Below are positions 1 through 8,300 of a stretch of DNA of 41,453 bases, one piece after another. Positions within the stretch are counted from its first letter, which is position 1. Every line of letters starts with the position of its first letter. The position numbers were made by a program, and so were the translations under genes. Under the pieces are notes generated by a model. The model saw only the letters and a program-made list of their open reading frames with translations, was not told the origin of the DNA and searched no databases. The stretch is taken from the NCBI GenBank assembly GCA_030765405.1, contig JAVCCP010000037.1:1-41453 (forward strand), written 5' to 3'. The DNA is from Candidatus Ancaeobacter aquaticus (GTDB lineage Bacteria > Auribacterota > Ancaeobacteria > Ancaeobacterales > Ancaeobacteraceae).

Positions 1-2
1 AG

Positions 3-230
3 TTGGTAAATGCATGGCATGCCGACCATATTTATAAACATGATCCCAATGCAATAGACGTATTCTGGTTGACGTTGATGATAGCGTATAATTTATTTAA
101 TGCTTTTATTGAACTTAATCTAAAACCGGAAATCCGAAGAGGCCGGAGCCGCAAATACTGGGCATTGGTGATAGCCAGTGAGTTATACGCGACAGAGTTT
201 ACGTGTGCCGGCGATTATTCCGGCCCATGA
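3..230 (+). CDS. DDE-type transposase, C-terminal fragment (cut by window edge)
   Basis: The reading frame is open from the left edge and ends at TGA 228-230, so only about 75 C-terminal residues are visible. The stretch 'NAWHADHIYKHDPNAIDVF' followed by 'LTLMIAYNLFNAF' and 'LNLKP' resembles the C-terminal helices of IS4/ISNCY-like DDE transposases. The last catalytic acidic residue would lie upstream, outside the window. The apparent TTG start at position 3 is an edge effect. Whether the element is intact cannot be judged. No clear terminal inverted repeat was recognised downstream. The family assignment rests on pattern resemblance only. Confidence 0.55.
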   Translation: MVNAWHADHIYKHDPNAIDVFWLTLMIAYNLFNAFIELNLKPEIRRGRSRKYWALVIASELYATEFTCAGDYSGP

Positions 231-428
231 TATCCATGATGTGGTGTTATTGGTTATTATTTGAGTTACTTAAAAGAATTAAGGGAGCGGTGTCTTTACG
301 GTAGATATAATCGTCTTTTGTAATCCAATTTTTTAAGCGAAATCCTTTCGCGAATATGACCCTTTGTTTAAAAACCTCTAATTAAGCTTAAAATCATACC
401 TTATGCGTATTGTTGCGGAATCGTTGGG

Positions 429-441
429 GGGGACTGTCCCC
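429..441. repeat. GGGGAC-T-GTCCCC palindrome (REP-like)
   Basis: Six-base perfect arms GGGGAC/GTCCCC flank one central base. The same core recurs at 26858-26869 and 26888-26899, with relatives near 17971, 2118 and 38512. Such short palindromes are typical of REP-like sequences mobilised by Y1 transposases (RAYT), but no RAYT gene lies in this window. Confidence 0.5.
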
Positions 442-492
442 TATTGACAAATATACGAATTTCTAATACTCTAATCTCATAAAATTATAATC
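437..492 (+). promoter_or_regulatory. Conserved 56-bp promoter module, copy 1
   Basis: Contains TTGACA at 444-449 and, after 17 bp, TACTCT at 467-472, a plausible sigma-70 pair. A second TATAAT lies at 486-491. The whole 56 bp recurs at 16938-16993 with only four mismatches, ahead of an unrelated gene set, which suggests a shared promoter or co-regulated module. It lies about 30 bp upstream of the PEP-CTERM gene start. The -10 assignment is inference. Confidence 0.55.
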
Positions 493-523
493 AGGGGTTT
501 CCCTAATTAACAGGAGGATCATA

Positions 524-1789
524 ATGAAAAAGTTGATTTTCGCAATCATAATGTTTTTACTTGTTTGTTCAATCCCTAGGTTAGTAAATGCGGTGACAAA
601 TAATTTTAATGGTTCGATGGTTCCTGGCGACTGGGAAATGGATGAGAACTGGAGCGAGGGTGTACTTCCTGGTGTTGGAGACGATGTAATATTCCTTTCC
701 TACATCGACGACTTGGGTGGAGACAAGACGGTCAATACGTTTGCGAGCCATACGACGAGCACCTCTGAGTTTGGCAGTGCCGGCGCAACCCTGACTGTCA
801 CGAATGGAGCAACGTTCTACGACAGCTCCTCCAACCGCGGCATCATCACCGCCGACACCACGTTTAACGGCAGCTCCTACAATCTGACAGGCACCATCAC
901 CGGCGACACCACGTTTAACGGCTCTTCAACAAATGTGATGAGCACCATCACCGGCACCACCACGTTTAACGACAGCTCCTCCACCTTCGGCAGCAGCACC
1001 CTTAATGGAAATGTTACGCTTAACACCACAGGTGATATTGCAGGTACAATCAACGTGAGCGAGGGAGAAAATGTTTCGGCTATCAATAGCGGAACAGTGT
1101 CAGCGGCAATCAACGGTTCCGGCGGTCTTACCAAAACCGGGGCGACAACAGTGACACTGAGTGGATCAAACACCTATTCTGGAGAAACCACGATTAGTCT
1201 GGGAACACTTTCAGTGACGGGTGGTATTACCAGCAGTGCTGTTACAATTAACGGGGGTACGCTTATTGGATCAGGGACGGTCGGAAATATGACCGTCGCA
1301 GACGGCGGTACTTTTTCTCCGGGATTGAGTCCTGGCACGCTGAATGCCGGTGCTACTACGTGGGAAAGCGGGGGTACATATCTTTGGGAGATTAATAATG
1401 CCACAGGTTTACAAGGGGCCCCTTTGGGTCTCGGCTGGGATTGGCTTAATATTACAGGAGGACTAGGCATAACCGCAACCTCCGGCAATAAATTCAATCT
1501 TAACCTATCAACAATGGGAGTCGATGCCGCTAACTTTGATAACTCTGACCCTTATTCATGGATTATAGCAACGGCTTCTGGCGAAATTACAGATTTCTCT
1601 GCTGATAAGTTTACTATTGATGACAGTTTGTTTACAAATGCCCTCGGCGGCGGGTCTTTTGGCATTGAACAGGACGGCAGCAATATCAATCTAACATTTG
1701 CCGCAGTCCCCGAACCGTCAACTTACGCACTATTCGGCTTAGGTCTTTTTGGGCTTATTTATTTTCGTAGAAGAGGCTTAAAAAGCTGA
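524..1789 (+). CDS. PEP-CTERM sorting-domain protein with autotransporter-type beta repeats
   Basis: A 421-aa secreted surface or extracellular protein. Residues 1-24 form a signal peptide (KKLIFAIIMFLLVCSIP). The passenger is rich in Thr/Ser/Gly and has short repeats of the type TTFNGSS (about residues 110-170). Next comes an autotransporter-associated beta-strand repeat around 'NTYSGETTISLGTLSVTGG'. The C-terminus carries VPEPSTYALFGLGLFGL followed by FRRRG, a textbook PEP-CTERM signal with motif, transmembrane helix and basic tail, which is recognised and cleaved by an exosortase. No exosortase gene is in the window. AGGAGG at 512-517, six bases before ATG, fixes the start. No terminator is visible after the stop, because the hairpin present in the related locus at 19278 is deleted here. 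Confidence 0.85.
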   Translation: MKKLIFAIIMFLLVCSIPRLVNAVTNNFNGSMVPGDWEMDENWSEGVLPGVGDDVIFLSYIDDLGGDKTVNTFASHTTSTSEFGSAGATLTVTNGATFYDSSSNRGIITADTTFNGSSYNLTGTITGDTTFNGSSTNVMSTITGTTTFNDSSSTFGSSTLNGNVTLNTTGDIAGTINVSEGENVSAINSGTVSAAINGSGGLTKTGATTVTLSGSNTYSGETTISLGTLSVTGGITSSAVTINGGTLIGSGTVGNMTVADGGTFSPGLSPGTLNAGATTWESGGTYLWEINNATGLQGAPLGLGWDWLNITGGLGITATSGNKFNLNLSTMGVDAANFDNSDPYSWIIATASGEITDFSADKFTIDDSLFTNALGGGSFGIEQDGSNINLTFAAVPEPSTYALFGLGLFGLIYFRRRGLKS

Positions 1790-1917
1790 AGACCAATGAG
1801 ACGTGCAATAAACACGGTAAGAAAAAGCTGTCCGAGAATAGCTTCCATAACAGCGAGATTACGCACAAAATCAGTTACAGGCGTTATGTCCCAATACCCG
1901 AGCGTAGCAAGAGTTAC
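1784..1917 (-). pseudogene. Tail of a K+ channel gene, degraded duplicate
   Basis: These 134 bp align without gaps to 19314-19447, the 3' part of the intact ion-channel gene. Read on the minus strand it encodes the pore-loop-to-C-terminus segment, but the selectivity filter TLGYGD has become TLGYWD and other substitutions are present. Homology stops abruptly at 1917, next to an IS30 remnant. This is a non-functional duplication scar. Confidence 0.85.
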
Positions 1918-1921
1918 CCCC

Positions 1922-2131
1922 CTAAAGTTCTCTTTCAAACCCCTGTTGAGCAGATTGAAGATTTAGTATCTTGCGTGGATAGTTATTAATCCAGTTTTCT
2001 ATAGTCTGAATAGTTGATTGTGTCAGTTTTTCTATCTTTCTGCCTTTAGCACCGAATCGTCGGATAATCCTGTTGATGTTTTCATTGGTACCCCTTTCGA
2101 TACCATTGATAACGCGCAGAACCGTCCCCAA
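1922..2131 (-). pseudogene. IS30-family transposase, C-terminal remnant
   Basis: The minus-strand frame contains ERGTNENINRIIRRFGAKG followed by 'WINNYPRKILNLQS'. This matches the C-terminal part of the IS30 integrase core (usual pattern ERGTNENxNGLIRRFxPKG ... LNxRPRKxLGxxTP), where ERGTNEN carries the last catalytic Glu. Only about 65 residues survive, and the DDE residues upstream are missing. The sequence upstream of about 2115 (TTGGGGACGGTTC) is no longer transposase. It probably helped rearrange the PEP-CTERM/channel duplication it abuts. Confidence 0.75.
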
Positions 2132-2158
2132 TATACAATATATATATTCTCTTGCTCA

Positions 2159-5008
2159 CTATAAACTAACTTCAATTAAAACATTCGCTTTGCTCGTTTC
2201 ATCTATTTTGACTTTCACAGGTTTGGCGGACTTTGCTTTTTCTCCCTCGACTTTGATAAGCTTTTCTTCTTTTTTGCTCAGTTTAGCGGCATCAAAGACC
2301 ATTTTATTACTTCCATTCTCAGCCCATTTAAAACCAAACTCCTCTGCCATAACTTCGCTTATATATTTCTTTTCATCTTCTGTCTTTTTTCCAGTTGGGT
2401 TCGTGGTAAAAAGGGTTGCTCCCAAAGCTTGCATGTCTTCCATCATAACGGCCTTCAAAGCGTAGGCAATGCCTTGGTTTTGGCAGTTCTCATCAACCGC
2501 AGCCTCCGCAATATGAACTTTTATCATTTCATCACTACCCTTAGACAAAAGCACAGTGGTATAACCTCTTACCCTGCCTGATTCATCTCGATAAACCCAG
2601 ATACGCGGGGTGGGAGTATGTGAAATATCCTTGCCTTGCATTTTTATAGCATTTCGCAAATGTATTTTCATCATTCGATAGTATTTCGTAGTCCACCTTG
2701 GTTTGAATATAAGCCAATAGAGGCCTATCATGTCATCCATATCATTCATCTCAGCTCTATTATCAATATTATCGACTATTTTTTTCGGTAATCTATGTGT
2801 CTTCTCATAAATGGTTTTTTCAACAAACTTTTCCTGGCCTTCAGCAGGTTTTGATTCTTTTTTAAAAATATGCTTATACATACACTTTTTATTCTCTTCT
2901 TTGCTTTTTGGATAAAATGAAACATTAACCACTGTCCTCTTATAGCCGTATTCTTCGTTCAACAAGACACCGTAATGAATCATAGCATTCTTAGGTGTTA
3001 AAGAACCAAGGATACCCAAATCCTCAATATAAATCGTTTTTATACCAATCGAACTCAATTTTTCTTCAAGTCTCCCAATAATAAATGGCATCCATTTCTT
3101 CATTCTATTTCTCATACTTCTGGATAGATTCCAGTACCCAAAGGACTGTATCTCTCCAACGTAAAAAACTCTCTCTCCATTAACCGTGGCAAAAGTGCCG
3201 ATAATTTGCCCTATAATGTCTCTATAGGGTATTGAATAATTCCTGGCATGTTGCAGAGCATCCATCTGCTCGGGGTAATTGTTTCTTGTTTTCTGAGAGG
3301 GCCTAATAATCATTGTAATTTGTGCAACGGCATCACTAATAACGGTCCAGCTAGTTCCGCTCTCTATAATCGGGGAAATAACAAAATCAGTTTCTTGAGA
3401 ATCTCTTTTATGATCCATCCACAATTTTTCTATTAAAACCTTTGTAGTCTCCAGGTTTTTATTCTCAATACCTTTTAAAACATCAGACAGATATCCGTTT
3501 ATTTCGGCAATATTTTTCTGTAACAAAAAGGTGTCTGTATTAACAACACTTCCCAACTCGCCTGGTTTATATTCATTTAGAATAGAAATGAAGCGCAAAC
3601 TTTCAAAAAACCCTGGCAAATCATCCTTGGTTAAATTCCTTGCACTCTTAAAAATATGTTTCAGATAAGGATTTCTATAATATTTAATCATGTAGAAATC
3701 AGTTATAAACTGGTCATAGAGATAAAAATCATCCTTATCTATGAGGGAAATAACCCTTTTAACACTCTCAAATGTATCTTTGTCGTCTTTAAACATATCA
3801 AAACATAATATAAAAAATGCACAGGCAATATCGGGGGAAACTTTTACCTCATCACAAAATTGTCTATATTTCTCTTCCAGAGGATAATCCTTAGAAGGTA
3901 ATTCCCTAATCACATTGTTTATATCAGTTACAATCACTCCGCTTTTCATTAAATTACCATTTAAAAGTTCTAAAATCCTATCCATAGCCCATCCCAGGTA
4001 GCGAATGTTATGAATATCTTCCCCTAATACATATTTAAGAAAGAAGTAAATAGGGCTAAAAGCATCTAGTCTTCTATTATCCGAAAGAGAACTTATTCTT
4101 CTTAATTGGCTATAAATGTACTGCCTATTTTCAGCAGTCGTCTTAAATGAGGAAAGGAATTCTATAACATCAAGTTGAGCTCCTCTTTCTGAAAGGATAT
4201 AATACTGATCTTGAGGGTCTTTAGACATCACAGCAAAATCATAAAGAAGTTCTTTTAATTCCTCTCTTATAACAGGATCTTTTTCCCTTATAGCTGAACG
4301 ATAGATTGGGCTTTTATCGAGAAAATTGTCTAAATCTTTAGTGCTGTCTTCTTTTAAAACCTTCAAAAACAGTTCAACATACTTACTCGTTGTAAAAACA
4401 CAGTTTTCCCCTCTTTCATTATCTCTGAAAACCAATTCATGCCTCACAATAAGATTATTGACACCTCCACGAAAATCTATCCTTTTTAACGCTAATTCAT
4501 TCTCCATATCTTTATAAAACTGTTTTTGTGGCACAATCCCATCATGTTCTTCCAGATAATCCATAACAATATTGGGGATTGCCATCTTTGCTATCTTGCG
4601 TATCTTTAGGATATCTGATCTGCTTAAGTATCCCTCATTGACTAGAGCCCTAGAAATCCTTCTTTTTTCACGCAACGCAACACCTTTTAATGGTGCAAGC
4701 AGATTAAACATCATCTTTCTTAGCTCAGGAATTTGCGGGAGGTTTTCAGCCAGAAACTTTCGCCTTTTTGAAGATTTCCTTAACTTATCTTCTTGCAAAA
4801 TGGTATCTAAAAGTTTGCTTATCTTATTTCTGAGTTGATTTTTATCGGTATTTGAATCTTCGAAAATAGATTTGGGAGCAAGGGCATGTTTCGTATCTCG
4901 TTTAATAAAAGGGCCTGCTGTAGCAACATTTTGGCAGAGGAAGGATATCGTTACCGCAAGTGCGATAATTTTTATTAATAGTCTTTTATGTATTACTTTA
5001 CTTTTCAT
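2159..5008 (-). CDS. Exported Omnitrophota-type large protein with C-terminal GNAT acetyltransferase domain
   Basis: 949 aa from the chosen start. The first 30 residues (MKSKVIHKRLLIKIIALAV, ending FLCQNVATAG) form a signal peptide or anchor almost identical to that of the giant gene upstream. An 'ALAPKS' box follows. About 700 residues of mostly helical sequence have no family I recognise. Residues about 760-920 look like a GNAT N-acetyltransferase: a beta strand 'VHIAEAAVDE' followed by the acetyl-CoA loop QNQGIA (Q843-G846) and 'YALKAVMMED'. The start MKSKV was preferred to the upstream in-frame MDFGNR because GGAA lies five bases before it. An exported GNAT is odd, since acetyl-CoA is cytosolic, so either the N-terminus is only a membrane anchor or the domain does something else. 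The gene stands alone with its own promoter at 5130-5158. Confidence 0.7.
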   Translation of the reverse strand: MKSKVIHKRLLIKIIALAVTISFLCQNVATAGPFIKRDTKHALAPKSIFEDSNTDKNQLRNKISKLLDTILQEDKLRKSSKRRKFLAENLPQIPELRKMMFNLLAPLKGVALREKRRISRALVNEGYLSRSDILKIRKIAKMAIPNIVMDYLEEHDGIVPQKQFYKDMENELALKRIDFRGGVNNLIVRHELVFRDNERGENCVFTTSKYVELFLKVLKEDSTKDLDNFLDKSPIYRSAIREKDPVIREELKELLYDFAVMSKDPQDQYYILSERGAQLDVIEFLSSFKTTAENRQYIYSQLRRISSLSDNRRLDAFSPIYFFLKYVLGEDIHNIRYLGWAMDRILELLNGNLMKSGVIVTDINNVIRELPSKDYPLEEKYRQFCDEVKVSPDIACAFFILCFDMFKDDKDTFESVKRVISLIDKDDFYLYDQFITDFYMIKYYRNPYLKHIFKSARNLTKDDLPGFFESLRFISILNEYKPGELGSVVNTDTFLLQKNIAEINGYLSDVLKGIENKNLETTKVLIEKLWMDHKRDSQETDFVISPIIESGTSWTVISDAVAQITMIIRPSQKTRNNYPEQMDALQHARNYSIPYRDIIGQIIGTFATVNGERVFYVGEIQSFGYWNLSRSMRNRMKKWMPFIIGRLEEKLSSIGIKTIYIEDLGILGSLTPKNAMIHYGVLLNEEYGYKRTVVNVSFYPKSKEENKKCMYKHIFKKESKPAEGQEKFVEKTIYEKTHRLPKKIVDNIDNRAEMNDMDDMIGLYWLIFKPRWTTKYYRMMKIHLRNAIKMQGKDISHTPTPRIWVYRDESGRVRGYTTVLLSKGSDEMIKVHIAEAAVDENCQNQGIAYALKAVMMEDMQALGATLFTTNPTGKKTEDEKKYISEVMAEEFGFKWAENGSNKMVFDAAKLSKKEEKLIKVEGEKAKSAKPVKVKIDETSKANVLIEVSL

Positions 5009-5093
5009 TCTGTTTCCAAAATCCATTTCATTTATAGAAAATGCAACACATCCTTATATCTAAACCTCTTTGATTTAGACACAAAGACACACA

Positions 5094-5115
5094 ATTTATA
5101 GCATTCTCTATAAAT
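5094..5115. promoter_or_regulatory. Leader inverted repeat ATTTATAG-N6-CTATAAAT, copy 1
   Basis: Perfect 8-bp arms with a 6-nt loop lie just downstream of the inferred transcription start of the 949-aa gene. The repeat is identical in the second cassette. It could be an operator or an mRNA hairpin; its position in the 5' UTR does not distinguish the two. Confidence 0.45.
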
Positions 5116-5129
5116 GTTATAACACTTTT

Positions 5130-5158
5130 ATTGTACGCTATAAATGCGGTTTTGTCAA
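5130..5158 (-). promoter_or_regulatory. Sigma-70-type promoter of the 949-aa gene
   Basis: On the minus strand, TTGACA (5153-5158) is followed after 17 bp by TACAAT (5130-5135). The equivalent promoter in the second cassette is the perfect TTGACA-N17-TATAAT. About 110 bp of leader separates it from the chosen start codon. Confidence 0.7.
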
Positions 5159-5248
5159 TAGGGATATTGGTCCCCAAAATAGCGGATAAGAAAAGGAATA
5201 TAGACAAAAAAGCCTCCTAACTCACGTGTTTTCAAGGTATAATAAATG

Positions 5249-5279
5249 AAAAAGCACATCCCGATAAAGAATGTGCTTT
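5249..5279. terminator. Hairpin terminator downstream of the giant gene
   Basis: Perfect 9-bp arms AAAGCACAT (5251-5259) and ATGTGCTTT (5271-5279) enclose an 11-nt loop. On the minus strand the stem runs into TTTTTCATTTATT, which suits a rho-independent terminator about 30 bp after the giant gene's stop. The intergenic stretch up to 5162 also holds a decayed TCCCCAAAATAGCGGATA element similar to one near 38481. Confidence 0.65.
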
Positions 5280-5310
5280 CTGTAAATAATATCTCAAAAA
5301 CATGTCGGTT

Positions 5311-8300
5311 TTATGCCGCCGTCATGATTGCCCGCATCATGCTGTAGTTTGTCTTCGTTGATTTACTCGGAACTGTGACTGGAAGAGGCGCTTTCATAAA
5401 TTCTGCTACGTTCATCTTGGCTACCTCATCTTCCTTTATACCCATTAGATAGGCTACAAATTCTCGGAACTGTTTCTTCAAAGCGGGATCATCGATATAA
5501 CCCGCCAACTCAGCAAATGTCATCGTCTCAAACTTTTTTCCCAGCCGTTGATGAAGTTCTATGCCCTTCCCCGTAATATCCAAGAGCGATCCGATATGGT
5601 GAATCTCGTTTTTCTTTGGGTCGAGCGGCCTCGGTGTTACCTCCAGCAGTTTCGCCCGGTCTGATACAATATCCTTTATCCGATAGGCCTCGTCCGAAGA
5701 ATTGAGCCATCCGACATCTTTTGCTTCCACCACCGTCATTATACCCATTCCTCTCAGCAGGCGGTTCGCGTACGCGACAGCCGCAACCCCGAGCGGTTCA
5801 TTCGCCACCTCTGACCGGACGGTCTCCACTTCGACCGGTTTCATAAAAATGTTCGGATATTTCTTCGCTATGTTATTCACATAATCAAACGGCACAGCGT
5901 ATCTCTTGTCATACACCGGTATGATGATAAGATTCTCCTTCTGTGCCCTCTTCGCTATCTCTTCATGCAGGTTCACGATATCGGGACTAATCGTTAAATA
6001 GATGACCTTCGGCCGATTGGCCTTCTCCGCCGGTACCACCGGCAGTGCCAGGACATCGACAGCCGTCGACATATTGGGCTCTTCAGCCATCTCCTTCGCT
6101 ATATTTTTAGCCAGCCGGCTTCCAAAAAAGGCCGCCGATAACAGCTTTTCCAAATATTCCCTATTCACCCCCAGCCCCGCAAGCACCCTGACAACGGCTT
6201 GCTGGTGAACGCCAGAAAACGCCTTGAACCGCTCGATATCCATCTCCTGCGCCGCTTTTTCATCAACAACTTGCTCAAGCGCGTGAGAGCCCTCATGGCC
6301 TAAGACAAATGTTAAAAATGGAAGGAGATCTTTTGGATCCTGATTGAGAAGAGCGATATCAATAAATATTTTGGTTCCTTCTATCGTCGCGTAGTGGCGA
6401 ACATTTTTGCGGAACTCGATCTGGTAGTCTTTTATATCCTTAGTCGTATCCGGCACCCTTGCCCTTATAAATCTAAAATATCTCTGGATAGTAGTAAGGT
6501 TGTCCTGCGCGTTAGCCGCAACCGGAATCCCCTTTGCCGTCAAAGCGTTCACTATCGTTTTCGAAAGCGTCTTTGGTTCTTGATCCTTTCCTAAATCAAA
6601 CACCAGCCCTTCATCATCACCAATCTTTTCACCCAAAAGCTTTGCTGCCCCGGGCTGGGTGAGTGGATCAAATCTATCTATCGTAGGTAAGAATGGGTGG
6701 ATATTAACACTTCCAAACCTAAAAATAGCGGGTTTAACTAATTCTTTTATATCTTTTTCTGATACTCCCAAGACTTCCTTTAATTTCTGGAACTTTCCCT
6801 CATTCATAGGAAAAAAGAAGGCAAAATCTTCACACTGTACAGCATACTCTTCAGCATCAAAAATATCATTTACGATGAGAGCCCTACGAGGATCATCAGT
6901 TGGTAACTCCAGTTTGTTCTTGGTTGCCAATAACAAACTATCAAGAAGCAAACTCGAATAGTCAATCCCTTTGCTCGTGGCACCTCTATTAGTGGTTGCT
7001 ACTACCATTGGTAAACTTTTAATGTCACCTTTACTCAAACTATTAACAAGAGAGTCCAAAGTCTCAACAATAAAATCCGCGGAAAAACAGGACTCTATAA
7101 TTATGTTTAAGTCAGAATGTTTATAGTTATTATTTCCTGCCCGCCAATATATCAAAGAATTAGCTAACTCTTTGTAGCTAATGGCATCTAAATGATCGGA
7201 TATCTCTCTTCCAACTTGGCCATTTTCTAACCAGAAATGGCTTGGACCTCCATGTCCGCCAAACCAAATTGTTGTGTTAGGCGGGCACTCTCGAATCGCT
7301 TGTAAAATATACTCTTTATCCTCTGTTCCCCTAAAAACCTGAATGTTTTCATCCCTTACACCAAAACGTTTCCTGGCAAAATCGGCAATAGCTAAAGGAT
7401 CAAAGAGATACTCTGAATGAACAACTATAATTAAATGTGCGTTTTTATTTAGCACAACTCTTTTAGAAAACTTTTCCGTAACTTCGATTATAAAAGGCAA
7501 AACCTTTTCAATATTTTCGTCAGATATATCAAGCCCAAAGCGCTTTATCGTGAGGTCTATTGCTCTTGCTACGGAATACTGATTGGCAAAGCCTAAATCT
7601 TTAGTTTTTGAATAAAACTCCCTATTAGAATATATCGACACTATATCCACAGGGTTTAGTGCGCCTTCTTCTATTTCTTCCTTCCTATACATCAAGTTGA
7701 CAAAAACTCTTGCTATAGCTTCGCTATCAGTTAATGTTACAGCTTTTCCTTTTAAAATATTATTCTGCAGATAAGTTTTTATAATAGGGGCAATCTTTTT
7801 TTTGTCTTCAGCCTCAGGAAAATGTTTGGTTATAAGCTCATTTAAAAGCCTTGCTACCGATAAGCGAACAAATGAGTTTTTATGCTCTAAAAGTTTGCAA
7901 AGCGATTCAAATGCTTTTTCGTTTTTGAATTTGCCTAATGCGACTGCTGCATATATGCGGACAAGCACATTTTTATCACCTAACAATTTAATAAGCGGTT
8001 TAATTGCCCTTTCATCCTTAATCTCACCCAATGCATGTGCTGAGTCTGCGCGGAGTTTGGCTGCTGCTTTTTTATTTTTCAAAATTTCGATAAAGAAATT
8101 ATATCTTCTTTCTTTGGCTTCTTTGGCTTTTATGTCAAGTATGCGTATTGTCGCTACTATCCAGCCGCGAACGGTTATATTCTTCTCATCCACGAATGCT
8201 TTGATAAGTTGGCTCAACGCCGGTTCTCCAATTCTAATTAAGTCTACAACCACATCTGATTCTGAATCTTTATCGCTTAATGATTTAATAAGTAACTTAA

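Larger units (their letters stand above)
4930..5162 (-). repeat. Promoter-leader-signal-peptide cassette, copy 1
   Basis: About 230 bp here match 16643-16876 almost base for base. The match covers promoter, 5' untranslated leader, start region and the codons of the hydrophobic signal segment. Homology ends at GTCAATAGGG on the promoter side and within the signal peptide on the coding side. One single-base indel in the leader (GAAAATG versus GAAAAATG) breaks any upstream extension of the reading frame and supports translation starting at MDFGNR or MKSKV in both genes. Confidence 0.85.

Noticed and set aside
337-351. GCGAAA-TCC-TTTCGC hairpin as a terminator for the left-edge transposase
   Set aside because: The 3-nt loop stem is not followed by a T-run on the plus strand and is over 100 bp past the stop; function cannot be supported.
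877-1497. Minus-strand open frames opposite the PEP-CTERM gene
   Set aside because: They are Val/Pro/Leu-rich shadows of a Thr/Gly-rich repeat protein with no start signals.
524-1789. Complete PEP-CTERM/exosortase sorting system
   Set aside because: Only substrates are present; no exosortase or PrsK/PrsR-type genes occur in the window.
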